The notes beneath the pieces were generated by a model. That model was not told where the DNA came from and did no database searches. It saw only the letters and a program-made list of their open reading frames with translations. A stretch of DNA of 15,992 bases from Litorivicinus sp965656605 (GTDB taxonomy: Bacteria; Pseudomonadota; Gammaproteobacteria; Pseudomonadales; Litorivicinaceae): the NCBI GenBank assembly GCA_965656605.1, contig CBFHLC010000046.1:1-15992 (forward strand). The letters are read 5' to 3'. Shown here one piece after another: positions 1-9,219 of this stretch (the first letter of the stretch is position 1; each line of letters starts with the position of its first letter). Position numbers and translations under genes: made by a program.

Positions 1-39
1 CAGTGAAGTGCTAAGGGTGCTTGGCCGAGCCTATAAATT

Positions 40-2172
40 ATGATCGAGCTGGACATCCGCTCGATACTCCTAACGGGGTGGCTCGCCTGTTTTGTGGGTG
101 TACTTGCACTCTCCGCTACGTGTCTGAACTCAAATCATCGTCGCTATCTGGGGTTTGTGACCTGTTCAAACGTCACTCTAATGATGGGGCTCGCGTTGAT
201 CATGTTGCGTGGAATCGTGCCTGATACGCTATCGATTATCGTGGGAAACACCTTGGCCTTTGTATGGGCTGTTTTAACTTGGGCAGCGTGCTATCGCCTA
301 CTACACCGACCGTTCTCGTGGGCGGCAATCATTCTTCCCATAGCGGTTTTTGCAGGCCTGATCGGCTGGTATCACCTGATTCAAGAGCGAACGGATGTTC
401 GAATCTTGGTCTACGCCGTCGGTTTTAGTCTGTTTATGTTGTTGGCTGCGTATCAGCTGATCGTAAGGCGCCATGGCCTGTCAATAGGCAGCAAGGGTCC
501 CGCCCTTCTAATTGCTGGCTTGTGCATCACATACGCGCTGCTGTCTTTAGTTCGTGCGTGGGTAACTATCGGAGATACTGCGCCACAGGCTTTCCTGGGC
601 TCTGCCCCGATTCACGGGGTCATTGTTTTAGTGATGTTCGCGTTGCACTTGGCGCTGATGTTGGCGTTTCTATGGTTAAGTCAGCGCGTTACCGAAATTC
701 AGCTGGTTAACGCAAATGAGCAAGCGAACCAAGCATCGAAGGTTAAATGGCAGTTTTTATCGATGCTCAGCCATGACCTTAGAACGCCTCTGAATATTAT
801 CAATGGATCGATAAAAGGCTTGCGAAAAGACCCGCTATCTGAGAGCCAGGCAATGTGGACCGAGCAAGCAATGCATGCGGTCAAGTCTATCAACCGCTTG
901 GCTAATGGTGTGCTTGAACTAGAGCGCCCCCAAAAGACGGCGGTAACCGAAACGCTTGTGGTCTCTGACTTTGTTGCAGAGCTGCAAGGGTTGTACGAGC
1001 CTTTTATAAAGTCTAAAGGCTTGGAGTTTTCTATTCGCGTAGCGCCTGATGTAGCGTCCATCTGGTCGTTGCCGGCAGGAAAGGTTTCACGTGTTGTAAT
1101 GAACCTTTTGGATAATGGGATCCGGCACACGCAATTCGGGTCAATTTCGATCGAGATCGGTGTAACCGATGTAACTGATTCACAGTTCCTAACGATTCGT
1201 GTTAGCGACACCGGCTGCGGCATACCGCAGGACGAGCAGTCGCGGATATTCACCACGTTTTATCAGGCTGCACATAAAGAGCCTGAAAAAGAAGGGTTGG
1301 GTCTGGGGTTATCAATCTGCAAAACGTTAACAGACGAGATGAGAGGGGTTTTGGATGTATCCAGTGAGGTTGGTCAAGGAACGACGTTCACTTTGCGCTT
1401 ACCTTCAGTCTTTTCGAGTGTTCAAAGTGCGCTCAGAAAAACCTCAGATTGCTTGAATTGTATTGTCGTTGATGACATCGCAGTGAATCGAATGATCTTG
1501 GCTCAAGGCCTGAATACGCACGGACATCAAGTGCTGGGTTTGGATAACGGGGATCAGACCATTCAAGCGCTCGCCATTAACACGGATGTAGTGTTTTTGG
1601 ATATGCAGCTTGAGCATGAGAGCGGTTTGGATGTCGTGCGCCAGATTCGTGCCTTGCCTCAATCCGTTGGACGCGTCCCTGTGATTGGCTTTTCGGCTAT
1701 GTCCCTTGAGGCAGTGAGAGAGCTTTATCCGATGCAGGAGTTCGATGGCTTTCTGACTAAGCCGTACAGAGATGCGGAGCTGAGCACCGCGTTGAGCAAT
1801 GCAATGCATCATGATCGGCGTCCTGTTTTGGACGCGCCGACCCTGGCAAACTTTCGGGCGGTAATGGGCACGGCCGATTTTAGCAAAGCGATTGAGGCGG
1901 TTGGACAGCAAATCTCAGAGTTGTTGTTCGAGATAGGCCAGTCCCCAGAAGACGCTAAATTGAAATCTTTGCATAAGCTCAAGGGTGTCGCCGGCCTTTG
2001 GACGTTTCATCGTGTCTATCGAGTGGCATCCAGATTTGAGCGGCAGATCCAACACTATGGCCAGATTACGGGTAATCTAACGGAGTTAAGGTATGAGCAA
2101 GCACAGGCTATAGCCTGGTTAAAAGTGCATGCTTTTAGTGATGATTGCCAAGTCAGTAAAGGCAAAGAGTAG
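40..2172 (+). CDS. Hybrid sensor histidine kinase (7TM sensor, HisKA, HATPase, REC, HPt)
   Basis: This is a 710-residue membrane-bound hybrid kinase that should autophosphorylate and pass phosphate His-Asp-His to a partner regulator. About seven hydrophobic helices fill residues 8-217, with no obvious periplasmic sensor domain. The HisKA motif SMLSHDLRTPLN has phosphoacceptor His245. The ATPase domain shows the N box (Asn355, Asn359), DTGCGI at 390-395 and GLGLGLSI near 419-426. A receiver follows with acidic pair Asp478-Asp479, phosphoacceptor Asp521, Ser552 and Lys574. A C-terminal HPt domain carries SLHKLKG with His645. All catalytic residues are present, so the relay looks intact. In-frame stops at 4-6 and 34-36 make ATG 40 the first possible start, but there is no Shine-Dalgarno before it, and TATAAA lies 2 nt upstream. 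The next gene encodes an OmpR-type regulator, the likely partner. The signal is unknown. Confidence 0.93.
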   Translation: MIELDIRSILLTGWLACFVGVLALSATCLNSNHRRYLGFVTCSNVTLMMGLALIMLRGIVPDTLSIIVGNTLAFVWAVLTWAACYRLLHRPFSWAAIILPIAVFAGLIGWYHLIQERTDVRILVYAVGFSLFMLLAAYQLIVRRHGLSIGSKGPALLIAGLCITYALLSLVRAWVTIGDTAPQAFLGSAPIHGVIVLVMFALHLALMLAFLWLSQRVTEIQLVNANEQANQASKVKWQFLSMLSHDLRTPLNIINGSIKGLRKDPLSESQAMWTEQAMHAVKSINRLANGVLELERPQKTAVTETLVVSDFVAELQGLYEPFIKSKGLEFSIRVAPDVASIWSLPAGKVSRVVMNLLDNGIRHTQFGSISIEIGVTDVTDSQFLTIRVSDTGCGIPQDEQSRIFTTFYQAAHKEPEKEGLGLGLSICKTLTDEMRGVLDVSSEVGQGTTFTLRLPSVFSSVQSALRKTSDCLNCIVVDDIAVNRMILAQGLNTHGHQVLGLDNGDQTIQALAINTDVVFLDMQLEHESGLDVVRQIRALPQSVGRVPVIGFSAMSLEAVRELYPMQEFDGFLTKPYRDAELSTALSNAMHHDRRPVLDAPTLANFRAVMGTADFSKAIEAVGQQISELLFEIGQSPEDAKLKSLHKLKGVAGLWTFHRVYRVASRFERQIQHYGQITGNLTELRYEQAQAIAWLKVHAFSDDCQVSKGKE

Positions 2173-2207
2173 AGCTGGCTGCTTTCAAGATTGGGGTGGA
2201 ACCAAAG

Positions 2208-2888
2208 ATGGATCTATCAAGAGTTTTGTTAATTGAAGACAATGATGTCGAGCGTATGCTGCTGGTTCCCTACCTGCGTGCTTCAAATTTTAGAGTGCTT
2301 GAGGCGCAAACAGTTAAATCGGCTCTGTCTCATCTACAGAGCCAGACGTTTGACCTGGTCGTTTTGGATCTAAATCTGCCCGACGGCGATGGCCTAGATC
2401 TGTTAGATACCATCAAGCAGTGTTCGGCTCCTCCGGTTATTGCGGTGACTGCACGCGACGGTGATTTAGACCGTATCTCAGGCCTAAAGGCCGGTGTCGC
2501 AGATTATCTGTGCAAGCCCTTCCATCCAGAAGAGTTGGTGCTTAGATCGCAAAATTTGCTTGAACGATCCCAAAAGCCAAGGGTTATCCAGATTGGTTTT
2601 CTGACTTTGAAGCCAGCATCAAGAGAGTTGTTCGATTCTGAGGGACAGCCGGTTTCAATCACGCAAGGAGAAATGGATCTGTTGTTGGCGTTGGTTCATG
2701 CGCGTGGGGTTGTTGTTAGTCGGGATGATCTGCTCAACGCTATCTCTCGTAAACGCGATGAGCACGCAAGTGATCGTAGCGTTGATGTGTTAATCAGCCG
2801 GCTAAGAAAAAAACTCGAGGTCGATCCTAAAAAACCACAACGACTAGTAACCGTTGTAGGCGCCGGTTACCGCTTGATTCTGAAGTGA
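2208..2888 (+). CDS. OmpR/PhoB-family response regulator
   Basis: This is a 226-residue DNA-binding response regulator, 35 nt downstream of the hybrid kinase and probably co-transcribed with it. The receiver domain has the acidic pocket in LIEDN (Glu10, Asp11), phosphoacceptor Asp54 in VVLDLNLPDGDG, Thr81 and Lys103 (LCKPF). A C-terminal winged-helix domain starts near residue 125; RSVDVLISRLRKKL is the recognition-helix region and VVGAGYRL is the closing hairpin. I chose ATG 2208 because GGGTGGA at 2194-2200 sits 7 nt before it as a Shine-Dalgarno. A GTG at 2196 would add four residues but lies inside that site. The architecture of an HPt-bearing hybrid kinase plus an OmpR regulator resembles TorS/TorR and ArcB/ArcA. 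Target genes cannot be told from the sequence. Confidence 0.93.
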   Translation: MDLSRVLLIEDNDVERMLLVPYLRASNFRVLEAQTVKSALSHLQSQTFDLVVLDLNLPDGDGLDLLDTIKQCSAPPVIAVTARDGDLDRISGLKAGVADYLCKPFHPEELVLRSQNLLERSQKPRVIQIGFLTLKPASRELFDSEGQPVSITQGEMDLLLALVHARGVVVSRDDLLNAISRKRDEHASDRSVDVLISRLRKKLEVDPKKPQRLVTVVGAGYRLILK

Positions 2889-2923
2889 CGTGGCCTGCGG
2901 ACTTTAAGTCCTCGGGGTTACCG

Positions 2924-2952
2924 AAAAAGGCGTCCATTGGGCGCCTTTTTTA
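2924..2952 (+). terminator. Rho-independent terminator after the two-component pair
   Basis: A 9-bp stem is formed by AAAAAGGCG (2924-2932) and CGCCTTTTT (2942-2950). It encloses a 9-nt loop and is followed directly by a T run. It lies 36 nt past the response-regulator stop and should end transcription of the kinase-regulator operon, separating it from glmU. The A-rich 5' arm may also give weak termination on the other strand. Confidence 0.85.
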
Positions 2953-2970
2953 TGCCCGCTAATCCCGCAG

Positions 2971-3114
2971 GCGGATCAGGTTTGGCGGACATCCCTGTTT
3001 CCGGATAAGGCTCGTAACCGTTATTCGCTACCCATTAAGGCGCAAGTACGTAAGGTCGGCGATCTGAAATTGGATGAAAACTTGTTCATCACCCTTCGAT
3101 TAGTCGAGGTTTGA
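2971..3114 (+). pseudogene. 3' remnant of a DUF1905-domain gene
   Basis: A frame with no start codon runs to TGA at 3112-3114. It encodes a recognisable end of the DUF1905 domain: VWRTSLFPDK followed by Y-S-LPIKAQVRK and a closing beta strand, FITLRLVEV. From memory, the family signature is TSLFP, then a short variable loop, then Y-LP-KAAVRK and a hydrophobic strand. The first half of the domain (about 50 residues) and any start codon are missing. Upstream, the same frame runs into the terminator of the preceding operon. No ATG, GTG or TTG in this frame has a ribosome site. I therefore read it as a truncated, non-functional relic. DUF1905 has no settled biochemical function. Its recognisable C-terminus implies fairly recent loss. 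Confidence 0.72.
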
Positions 3115-3157
3115 TGCCTAAACCTCGTACAATGAGTCAGATGTTGAAAGGACTCCC

Positions 3158-4510
3158 ATGCTAGACGTTGTAATTCTGGCTGCCGGACAGGGCAGTCGTA
3201 TGAAATCAGATGTGCCCAAGGTGCTGCATAAGATTGGCGGTGTGCCGATGGTGCAACATGTGATCAATGCGGTGGCGGATATCGCAGATCGTACAATTCT
3301 GGTGGTCGGACACGGGCAAGAGCAGGTCCGCGCCGAGTTATCGGGCCAAGACCTGGTCTTTGTTGAACAGACTCAACAATTGGGAACGGGCCATGCGCTG
3401 GCTCAAGCTTTGCCAAAACTTACTCCTGGCGGCGTGACCCTGATGCTGTATGGCGATGGCCCGCTGATCGAGCGTGCGGATATCGATGCGCTGATTGATG
3501 CCGCTAAAAACGGCGACTATGCCCTGTTGACTGCCGAGCTGGATGATCCCACCGGTTACGGGCGGATTATCCGTGACGAGAACCAGCCGGTTGCCATTGT
3601 TGAGCAAAAAGACGCCAGCGAGCAGCAGCGCGCGATTTGCGAGATCAACACGGGGTTGCTGTGTGCCCCCACGGACAGCTTTGCTGCCTATTTGCCGCAA
3701 CTCTCGGATGACAACGCTCAGGGTGAGTATTACGTCACCGATTGCTTGGCTTTAGCCGTGGCCTCCAACCAGCGGACTCGCGCGGTTGTGACCTGCGATC
3801 GCCAAAGCATCCTGGGTGCTAACGACCGTGCCCAACTGGCGGTGTTGGAGCAGACGTTTCAAGCACGTGAGCGCCTGCGCCTGATGCGCGACGGTGCCAC
3901 TCTGATTGATCCGGCTCGGGTCAGCATTCAAGGGCAAGTTCTAACCGGACGTGACTGCATCATTCATCCGGATGTCCAGTTTGCCGGTACCGTCGAATTG
4001 GGTGACCGCGTGGTGTTAGGCCAAGGCGTCATCCTGACAGACACCCAAATTGCGAGCGATACGACGATTCAGCCGTACAGCGTTTTGGAAGGGGCGACGG
4101 TGCATTCGGGCGCGGATATTGGCCCCTTTGCGCGGCTGCGCCCTGGCGCTGTGATGGAGGAGAACTCCAAGGCCGGTAACTTTGTCGAGATTAAAAAAGC
4201 CACCCTCAAGGCCGGAGCCAAGGCCAACCATTTGACCTATGTTGGGGATGCCACGGTGGGGGAGCGCGCTAATCTCGGGGCCGGGACCATCACCTGTAAT
4301 TACGATGGCGCCAACAAACACCACACCGAGATTGGTGCTGATGCCTTTGTCGGCTCGAACTCAGCCTTGGTCGCACCGCTTCGAGTGGCCCCGGGTGCCA
4401 CGATTGGTGCGGGCTCGACGATCACCAAAGATGCGCCGGCGGGATTGTCGCTGACACGCTCAAAGCAAATGAATTTACCGGGCTTCCAGCGCCCGACCAA
4501 GGATAAGTAG
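3158..4510 (+). CDS. glmU: Bifunctional GlmU (N-acetylglucosamine-1-P uridyltransferase / glucosamine-1-P acetyltransferase)
   Basis: This cytoplasmic enzyme acetylates glucosamine-1-P with acetyl-CoA and then transfers UMP from UTP to give UDP-GlcNAc for peptidoglycan and LPS. At 450 residues it is close to the E. coli length. The N-terminal Rossmann-like domain has LAAGQGSRMKSDVPK (Arg14, Lys21), QLGTGHA, YGD with metal ligand Asp100, and Asn222. The C-terminal left-handed beta-helix runs from about 250 and has ARLRPGA, GNFVEIKKA, KANHLTYVGD with the catalytic His358, and GAGTITCNYDG. Position 101 is Gly where E. coli has Val (YGDVPLI), a mild oddity. GAAAGGA at 3146-3152 is the ribosome site, 5 nt before ATG. 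A TACAAT hexamer at 3128-3133 may be the -10, but I see no good -35. The stop directly abuts glmS. Confidence 0.97.
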   Translation: MLDVVILAAGQGSRMKSDVPKVLHKIGGVPMVQHVINAVADIADRTILVVGHGQEQVRAELSGQDLVFVEQTQQLGTGHALAQALPKLTPGGVTLMLYGDGPLIERADIDALIDAAKNGDYALLTAELDDPTGYGRIIRDENQPVAIVEQKDASEQQRAICEINTGLLCAPTDSFAAYLPQLSDDNAQGEYYVTDCLALAVASNQRTRAVVTCDRQSILGANDRAQLAVLEQTFQARERLRLMRDGATLIDPARVSIQGQVLTGRDCIIHPDVQFAGTVELGDRVVLGQGVILTDTQIASDTTIQPYSVLEGATVHSGADIGPFARLRPGAVMEENSKAGNFVEIKKATLKAGAKANHLTYVGDATVGERANLGAGTITCNYDGANKHHTEIGADAFVGSNSALVAPLRVAPGATIGAGSTITKDAPAGLSLTRSKQMNLPGFQRPTKDK

Positions 4511-6334
<1,824 letters not shown>

Positions 6335-6357
6335 CCTCGTCAAATTCGGTGATACAC

Positions 6358-6374
6358 AAGATTGAGACAATCTT
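6358..6374 (+). terminator. Weak hairpin downstream of glmS
   Basis: AAGATTG and CAATCTT form a perfect 7-bp stem with an AGA loop, 23 nt after the glmS stop. The following bases are CTGTTT, a poor U tract, so this is at best a weak terminator or a 3'-end stabilising hairpin. Confidence 0.35.
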
Positions 6375-6477
6375 CTGTTTGGCGCCGTTCCATACGTAGC
6401 GAAAGTGCTGATCCTGGGTGGGTATCGACGTGGCTTTGGGCTTAAACAGGGCGACACACTCACCTAGAGCGATGCGT

Positions 6478-6483
6478 TAGAAT
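6478..6483 (+). promoter_or_regulatory. Candidate -10 element for yjdM-ialB
   Basis: TAGAAT, extended by TT upstream, lies 34 nt before the chosen yjdM start. It would give a leader of about 28 nt. No convincing -35 hexamer is found at the usual distance, so this is tentative. It overlaps the alternative ATG at 6482, which argues against that ATG being a start. Confidence 0.3.
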
Positions 6484-6517
6484 GCAGCCACGAAAGGAAG
6501 CAACCCAGGACCTAGGA

Positions 6518-6841
6518 ATGAGCACCTGCCCCAAATGCCAAGGCGAATACGCCTATCAAGACCAAACCCAATGGATTTGCCCCGAGTGCGGACATGAATG
6601 GATTGAGGGCGAGGCCGACGAGGATGCCGTGGATATCCGTGATGCCAACGGCAACCCACTGGCCGAGGGTGATCAGGTGACTTTGATCAAAGACCTCAAG
6701 GTCAAGGGCTCCTCAACGGTGTTGAAAATCGGAACCAAAGCCAAAATCGGACGATTTGTCGAAGGCGATCACGATATTGATTGCCGAGTCGATGGTGCGG
6801 GCTCCATGATGTTGAAATCGAAATTTGTAAAGAAGGCTTAA
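6518..6841 (+). CDS. yjdM: YjdM/PhnA-family zinc-ribbon protein
   Basis: This is a 107-residue soluble protein of the YjdM (formerly PhnA) family. The N-terminal zinc ribbon has paired CPKC (near residue 4) and CPEC (near residue 23) motifs. The conserved PhnA domain follows, with DANGNPLAEGD, IKDLKVKGSS, LKIGTKAKIGRFVEGDHDIDC and a terminal LKSKFVKKA. The molecular role of the family is not firmly known. The old link to phosphonoacetate hydrolase applies to a different enzyme. I chose ATG 6518 because AGGA at 6507-6510 is well placed and family members begin right before the first Cys pair. An ATG at 6482 would add 12 unconserved residues and has no ribosome site. The next gene starts 1 nt after the stop, suggesting co-translation. 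Confidence 0.9.
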   Translation: MSTCPKCQGEYAYQDQTQWICPECGHEWIEGEADEDAVDIRDANGNPLAEGDQVTLIKDLKVKGSSTVLKIGTKAKIGRFVEGDHDIDCRVDGAGSMMLKSKFVKKA

Positions 6842-6842
6842 T

Positions 6843-7319
6843 ATGACTCGTCTGTTGCTCATCACCGCTTTGCTGGCCTTCCCTGCCTTGGCCGAGCCTG
6901 AAGTCGTCGAGACGCGCCACAAAGACTGGGTTGAAGTATGCATCGGCGAGGAGGATGAATACCGCTGTGAAGCCATCCAAGTGCTTAGCGTCACACAGGG
7001 CGAGCAGTCACAAGCCATCTTGCGGGCCACCCTAAGCCGGGTAAACGATGAGCGCTTTATCGAATTTGCCCTGCCGTTGGGCATGGATTTACGCTCCGGT
7101 TTGGTCGCTCAAATTGATGACGCCGACGAGATCCGCTTTGGTTACTCGACCTGTGTGCCCCAAGGTTGCGCAGGTGTGTTGCCGTTGTCTGACGAGCTAT
7201 TCGGCGCGCTAAAGGCGGGCAGCATCGCCAAGCTCGGTTTTCGTGCGTTTGGTAACCCGCAGGTTCAAGTGCTTGAAATCTCGCTTAGCGGGCTGACCGC
7301 GGCCAGCAAGAATATTTAG
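6843..7319 (+). CDS. Invasion-associated locus B (IalB)-like periplasmic protein
   Basis: This is a 158-residue exported protein. Residues 1-17 form a Sec signal peptide (short basic start, then a Leu/Ala-rich core) with probable cleavage after ALA before Glu18. The mature part has the IalB layout: an N-terminal KDWVEVC segment, a central P-L-G followed by Asp-rich strands, the STCVPQGC motif, and a C-terminal ISLSGLTAA tail. Four cysteines (33, 42, 104, 109) fit two disulfides, as expected in the periplasm. IalB proteins are known from Bartonella invasion, but homologues are common in free-living proteobacteria, where their function is unclear. It begins 1 nt after yjdM and so probably shares its transcript. 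Its TAG lies inside the stop region of the convergent arsC-like gene. Confidence 0.85.
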   Translation: MTRLLLITALLAFPALAEPEVVETRHKDWVEVCIGEEDEYRCEAIQVLSVTQGEQSQAILRATLSRVNDERFIEFALPLGMDLRSGLVAQIDDADEIRFGYSTCVPQGCAGVLPLSDELFGALKAGSIAKLGFRAFGNPQVQVLEISLSGLTAASKNI

Positions 7320-7651
7320 ATCAGCTCGGTTACTTTCTCGGGTGGCCGGCACACCAATGCGCCTTTGTCCGTCACCAGCAAGGGCCGCTCAAGCAAGATA
7401 GGGTCCTTTGCCAGGGCTTCGGCGATCTGTTCCACATCCGCGTCTGGTGCCAGCGCTTTAAAGGCTGCCTCACCTTTGCGCAGATGCGCGATCGGGTTTC
7501 CGCCTAGCTGTTGAAGCAGTTGGGCATAGTGATCAGCGTCCAGTTCGGCCTTTAGATACAGGCATTCAGTGAACTCTACTCCGGCCTCTTCAAGCAGGGC
7601 TTTGGCCTGGCGCGACTTGCTACAGCGTGGGTTGTGATACAGAGTGTTCAT
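7316..7651 (-). CDS. arsC: ArsC/YfgD-family arsenate reductase-like protein
   Basis: This is a 111-residue thioredoxin-fold protein of the glutaredoxin-dependent ArsC family. It has the catalytic motif NPRCSKSR (Cys10), and arginines at the positions expected for oxyanion binding: Arg58 in RKGE, Arg89 in LLERP and Arg102 in RPPE. The closest family I recognise is YfgD, a chromosomal ArsC homologue. Because no arsR, arsB or acr3 lies nearby, a dedicated role in arsenic resistance is not supported. A good ribosome site, AGGGGA (minus strand, about 7658-7663), lies 6-8 nt before the ATG. The gene ends within the stop codon of ialB (convergent, overlapping). It begins head-to-head with the GNAT gene, so its promoter must lie inside that gene's 5' part. 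Confidence 0.88.
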   Translation of the reverse strand: MNTLYHNPRCSKSRQAKALLEEAGVEFTECLYLKAELDADHYAQLLQQLGGNPIAHLRKGEAAFKALAPDADVEQIAEALAKDPILLERPLLVTDKGALVCRPPEKVTELI

Positions 7652-8093
7652 GGCGTGTCCCCTTGATAATAAAGCGAAGTATACCGTGCGTGATTACTGC
7701 GATGCGGATCAGTCCCAAGTCATTGATTTGTGGATTCGGTGCGATCTGACCCGACCTCAAAACAACCCGCAGCGTGACATTCGGCGCAAGCAACAACATG
7801 GCTCGCCTTTCTGGGTGCTAGAGCGAGGTTCAACCATCGTCGCCAGCATCATGGTCGGCTACGACGGGCATCGCGGCAGCGTCAATTATTTGGCGGTTGA
7901 TCCTGAATACCAAGGACAGGGAATAGCCCGTGACTTGATGCAAGCGGCCTGTGATTACTTGCATACCCAGGGCTGTCCAAAACTGAACTTGATGGTGCGA
8001 TCGGGCAATCCCGCCGAGGTGTTCTATCAAGCTCTGGGCTATGACAAGGATGCGGTGTCGGTCTACTCACAGCGCTTGATTCATGATCAGTAG
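7650..8093 (+). CDS. GNAT-family N-acetyltransferase (YpeA-like)
   Basis: This is a predicted acetyl-CoA-dependent N-acetyltransferase of about 147 residues. It shows the YpeA-type signature LWIRCDLTRP-N-P near the N-terminus, the GYDGHRGSVNYLAVDP beta-strand segment, and the acetyl-CoA pyrophosphate loop YQGQGIARDL. A C-terminal NPAEVFYQALGY follows. The substrate is unknown. The start is uncertain. ATG 7650 overlaps the arsC start (the shared CATG), GTG 7644 lies just upstream, and GTG 7686 would start close to the conserved part. None has a clear Shine-Dalgarno, and the first dozen residues look unconserved, so 7686 is a serious alternative. The 3' end overlaps the transporter gene by 11 nt, indicating translational coupling. 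Confidence 0.85.
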   Translation: MACPLDNKAKYTVRDYCDADQSQVIDLWIRCDLTRPQNNPQRDIRRKQQHGSPFWVLERGSTIVASIMVGYDGHRGSVNYLAVDPEYQGQGIARDLMQAACDYLHTQGCPKLNLMVRSGNPAEVFYQALGYDKDAVSVYSQRLIHDQ

Positions 8094-9219
8094 CTCGCAG
8101 CTGATATCCGGGTCGCTGGCGGCGCTGATTGGTTTTGCCAGCTCCTTTGCCATCGTGCTGTCGGGTCTGCAGGCGATGGGCGCCAGTGCTACCCAGGCGG
8201 CGATCGGCTTGGGTATTTTGAACATCGCAACGGGACTGCTGAGTATTGCACTGGGCCTTTATCTAAAAATGCCGGCGGCGCTGGCCTGGTCGACCCCAGG
8301 TGCTGCGTTTCTAGCCACCATCGCCGCCCCAGCCGGTGGTTTTCCAGAAGCCTGTGGCGCATTTCTGATCAGCTCATTGGCGATTGCCGTGACCGGCTGG
8401 ATTAGCCCGCTGCGGCAGGCGGTTGAGGCGATCCCCAGTGCATTGTCCAGCGCGATGCTGGCGGGCATTTTATTAAATATCTGCCTGATTCCGGTTCATA
8501 GCCTAGTCGATGCACCGGCATTGGTGGCACCTGTGATTGTGACGTGGTTTTTGGTCGGTTTAGTGAGCAGTCTGTGGGCGGTGCCAGCGGCGTTAGCTGC
8601 GGCCGGCGTAGTTATGTTCATGGGTGGCTACTGGCCAGACTCGTTGGTCTGGCAACTCACGCCCTTTCAGACGCTGACCCCCAGCTTTAGTCTGTCCAGC
8701 CTAGTCGGAATCGCGATTCCGTTGTATTTGATTACCATGACTAGCCAAAACTTGGCCGGCATGGCAGTACTCAAAGGATATGGGTACCAGCCGCCGCTCT
8801 CACCGATCTTAAAAAGTACCGGCTTATTCAGCGCCGTAGCCAGCTTCTTTGGCGGCCACCACATCAATCTGGCTTCATTGACCAGCGCGATGTGCGCCAA
8901 CCCCGGGGTGGGGCCCAAGGACACCCGTTGGTGGGCGGTGATCGCAGGGGGCGTCGTGTTTATTTTGATGGGGCTGGGATGCGCGGTCATGATCCCGATT
9001 GCACTGGCCGCGCCGGCCAATTTAATTCCTGCGATTGCGGGGTTGGCGCTGATCAATGCCACCGCAGGGGCATTAAAAGGGGCGTTTTATGACGATCGCG
9101 GACGCGAGGCGGCGGTGGTCTGTTTTGTTGTGACCGTCGCGGGCGTGTCTATTTTAGGGGTGGGTAGTGCGTTCTGGGGTTTGGTGGCCGGCGGTTTGAT
9201 TTGGCGACTTAAGCCCTAA
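8083..9219 (+). CDS. BenE-family transporter (benzoate/H+ symporter family)
   Basis: This is a 378-residue inner-membrane protein, mostly hydrophobic, with roughly 11-12 transmembrane helices. Family marks are LGLYLKMPAALAWSTPGAAFLAT near residues 57-80, LITMTSQNLAGMAVLKGYGY near the middle, then FGGHHINLASLTSAMCANP and a late AGLALINATAGALKGAF. BenE proteins are related to the uracil/xanthine permease fold and were named for benzoate uptake in Acinetobacter. No ben, cat or other aromatic genes are in this window, so the substrate here is open. ATG 8083 lies inside the end of the acetyltransferase gene (11-nt overlap). Its 3' end also overlaps the convergent membrane-protein gene by 11 nt, leaving no room for a terminator. 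Confidence 0.92.
   Translation: MISSSQLISGSLAALIGFASSFAIVLSGLQAMGASATQAAIGLGILNIATGLLSIALGLYLKMPAALAWSTPGAAFLATIAAPAGGFPEACGAFLISSLAIAVTGWISPLRQAVEAIPSALSSAMLAGILLNICLIPVHSLVDAPALVAPVIVTWFLVGLVSSLWAVPAALAAAGVVMFMGGYWPDSLVWQLTPFQTLTPSFSLSSLVGIAIPLYLITMTSQNLAGMAVLKGYGYQPPLSPILKSTGLFSAVASFFGGHHINLASLTSAMCANPGVGPKDTRWWAVIAGGVVFILMGLGCAVMIPIALAAPANLIPAIAGLALINATAGALKGAFYDDRGREAAVVCFVVTVAGVSILGVGSAFWGLVAGGLIWRLKP

Noticed and set aside
32..37. TATAAA just before the kinase start as a -10 promoter element
   Set aside because: The transcription start would fall after ATG 40 and no suitable -35 is visible at 9-14. It may simply be AT-rich sequence before the start.
699..1256. 185-codon minus-strand frame inside the histidine kinase
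   Set aside because: It lies wholly within conserved HisKA/ATPase coding sequence and has no ribosome site or recognisable domain.
2952..3008. Short ATG frame after the terminator (18 codons)
   Set aside because: The start overlaps the terminator T run and there is no ribosome site; the DUF1905 remnant in another frame explains the sequence better.
7316..7651. Arsenic-resistance locus
   Set aside because: Only an ArsC/YfgD-like protein is present; there is no arsR regulator or arsenite efflux gene nearby.
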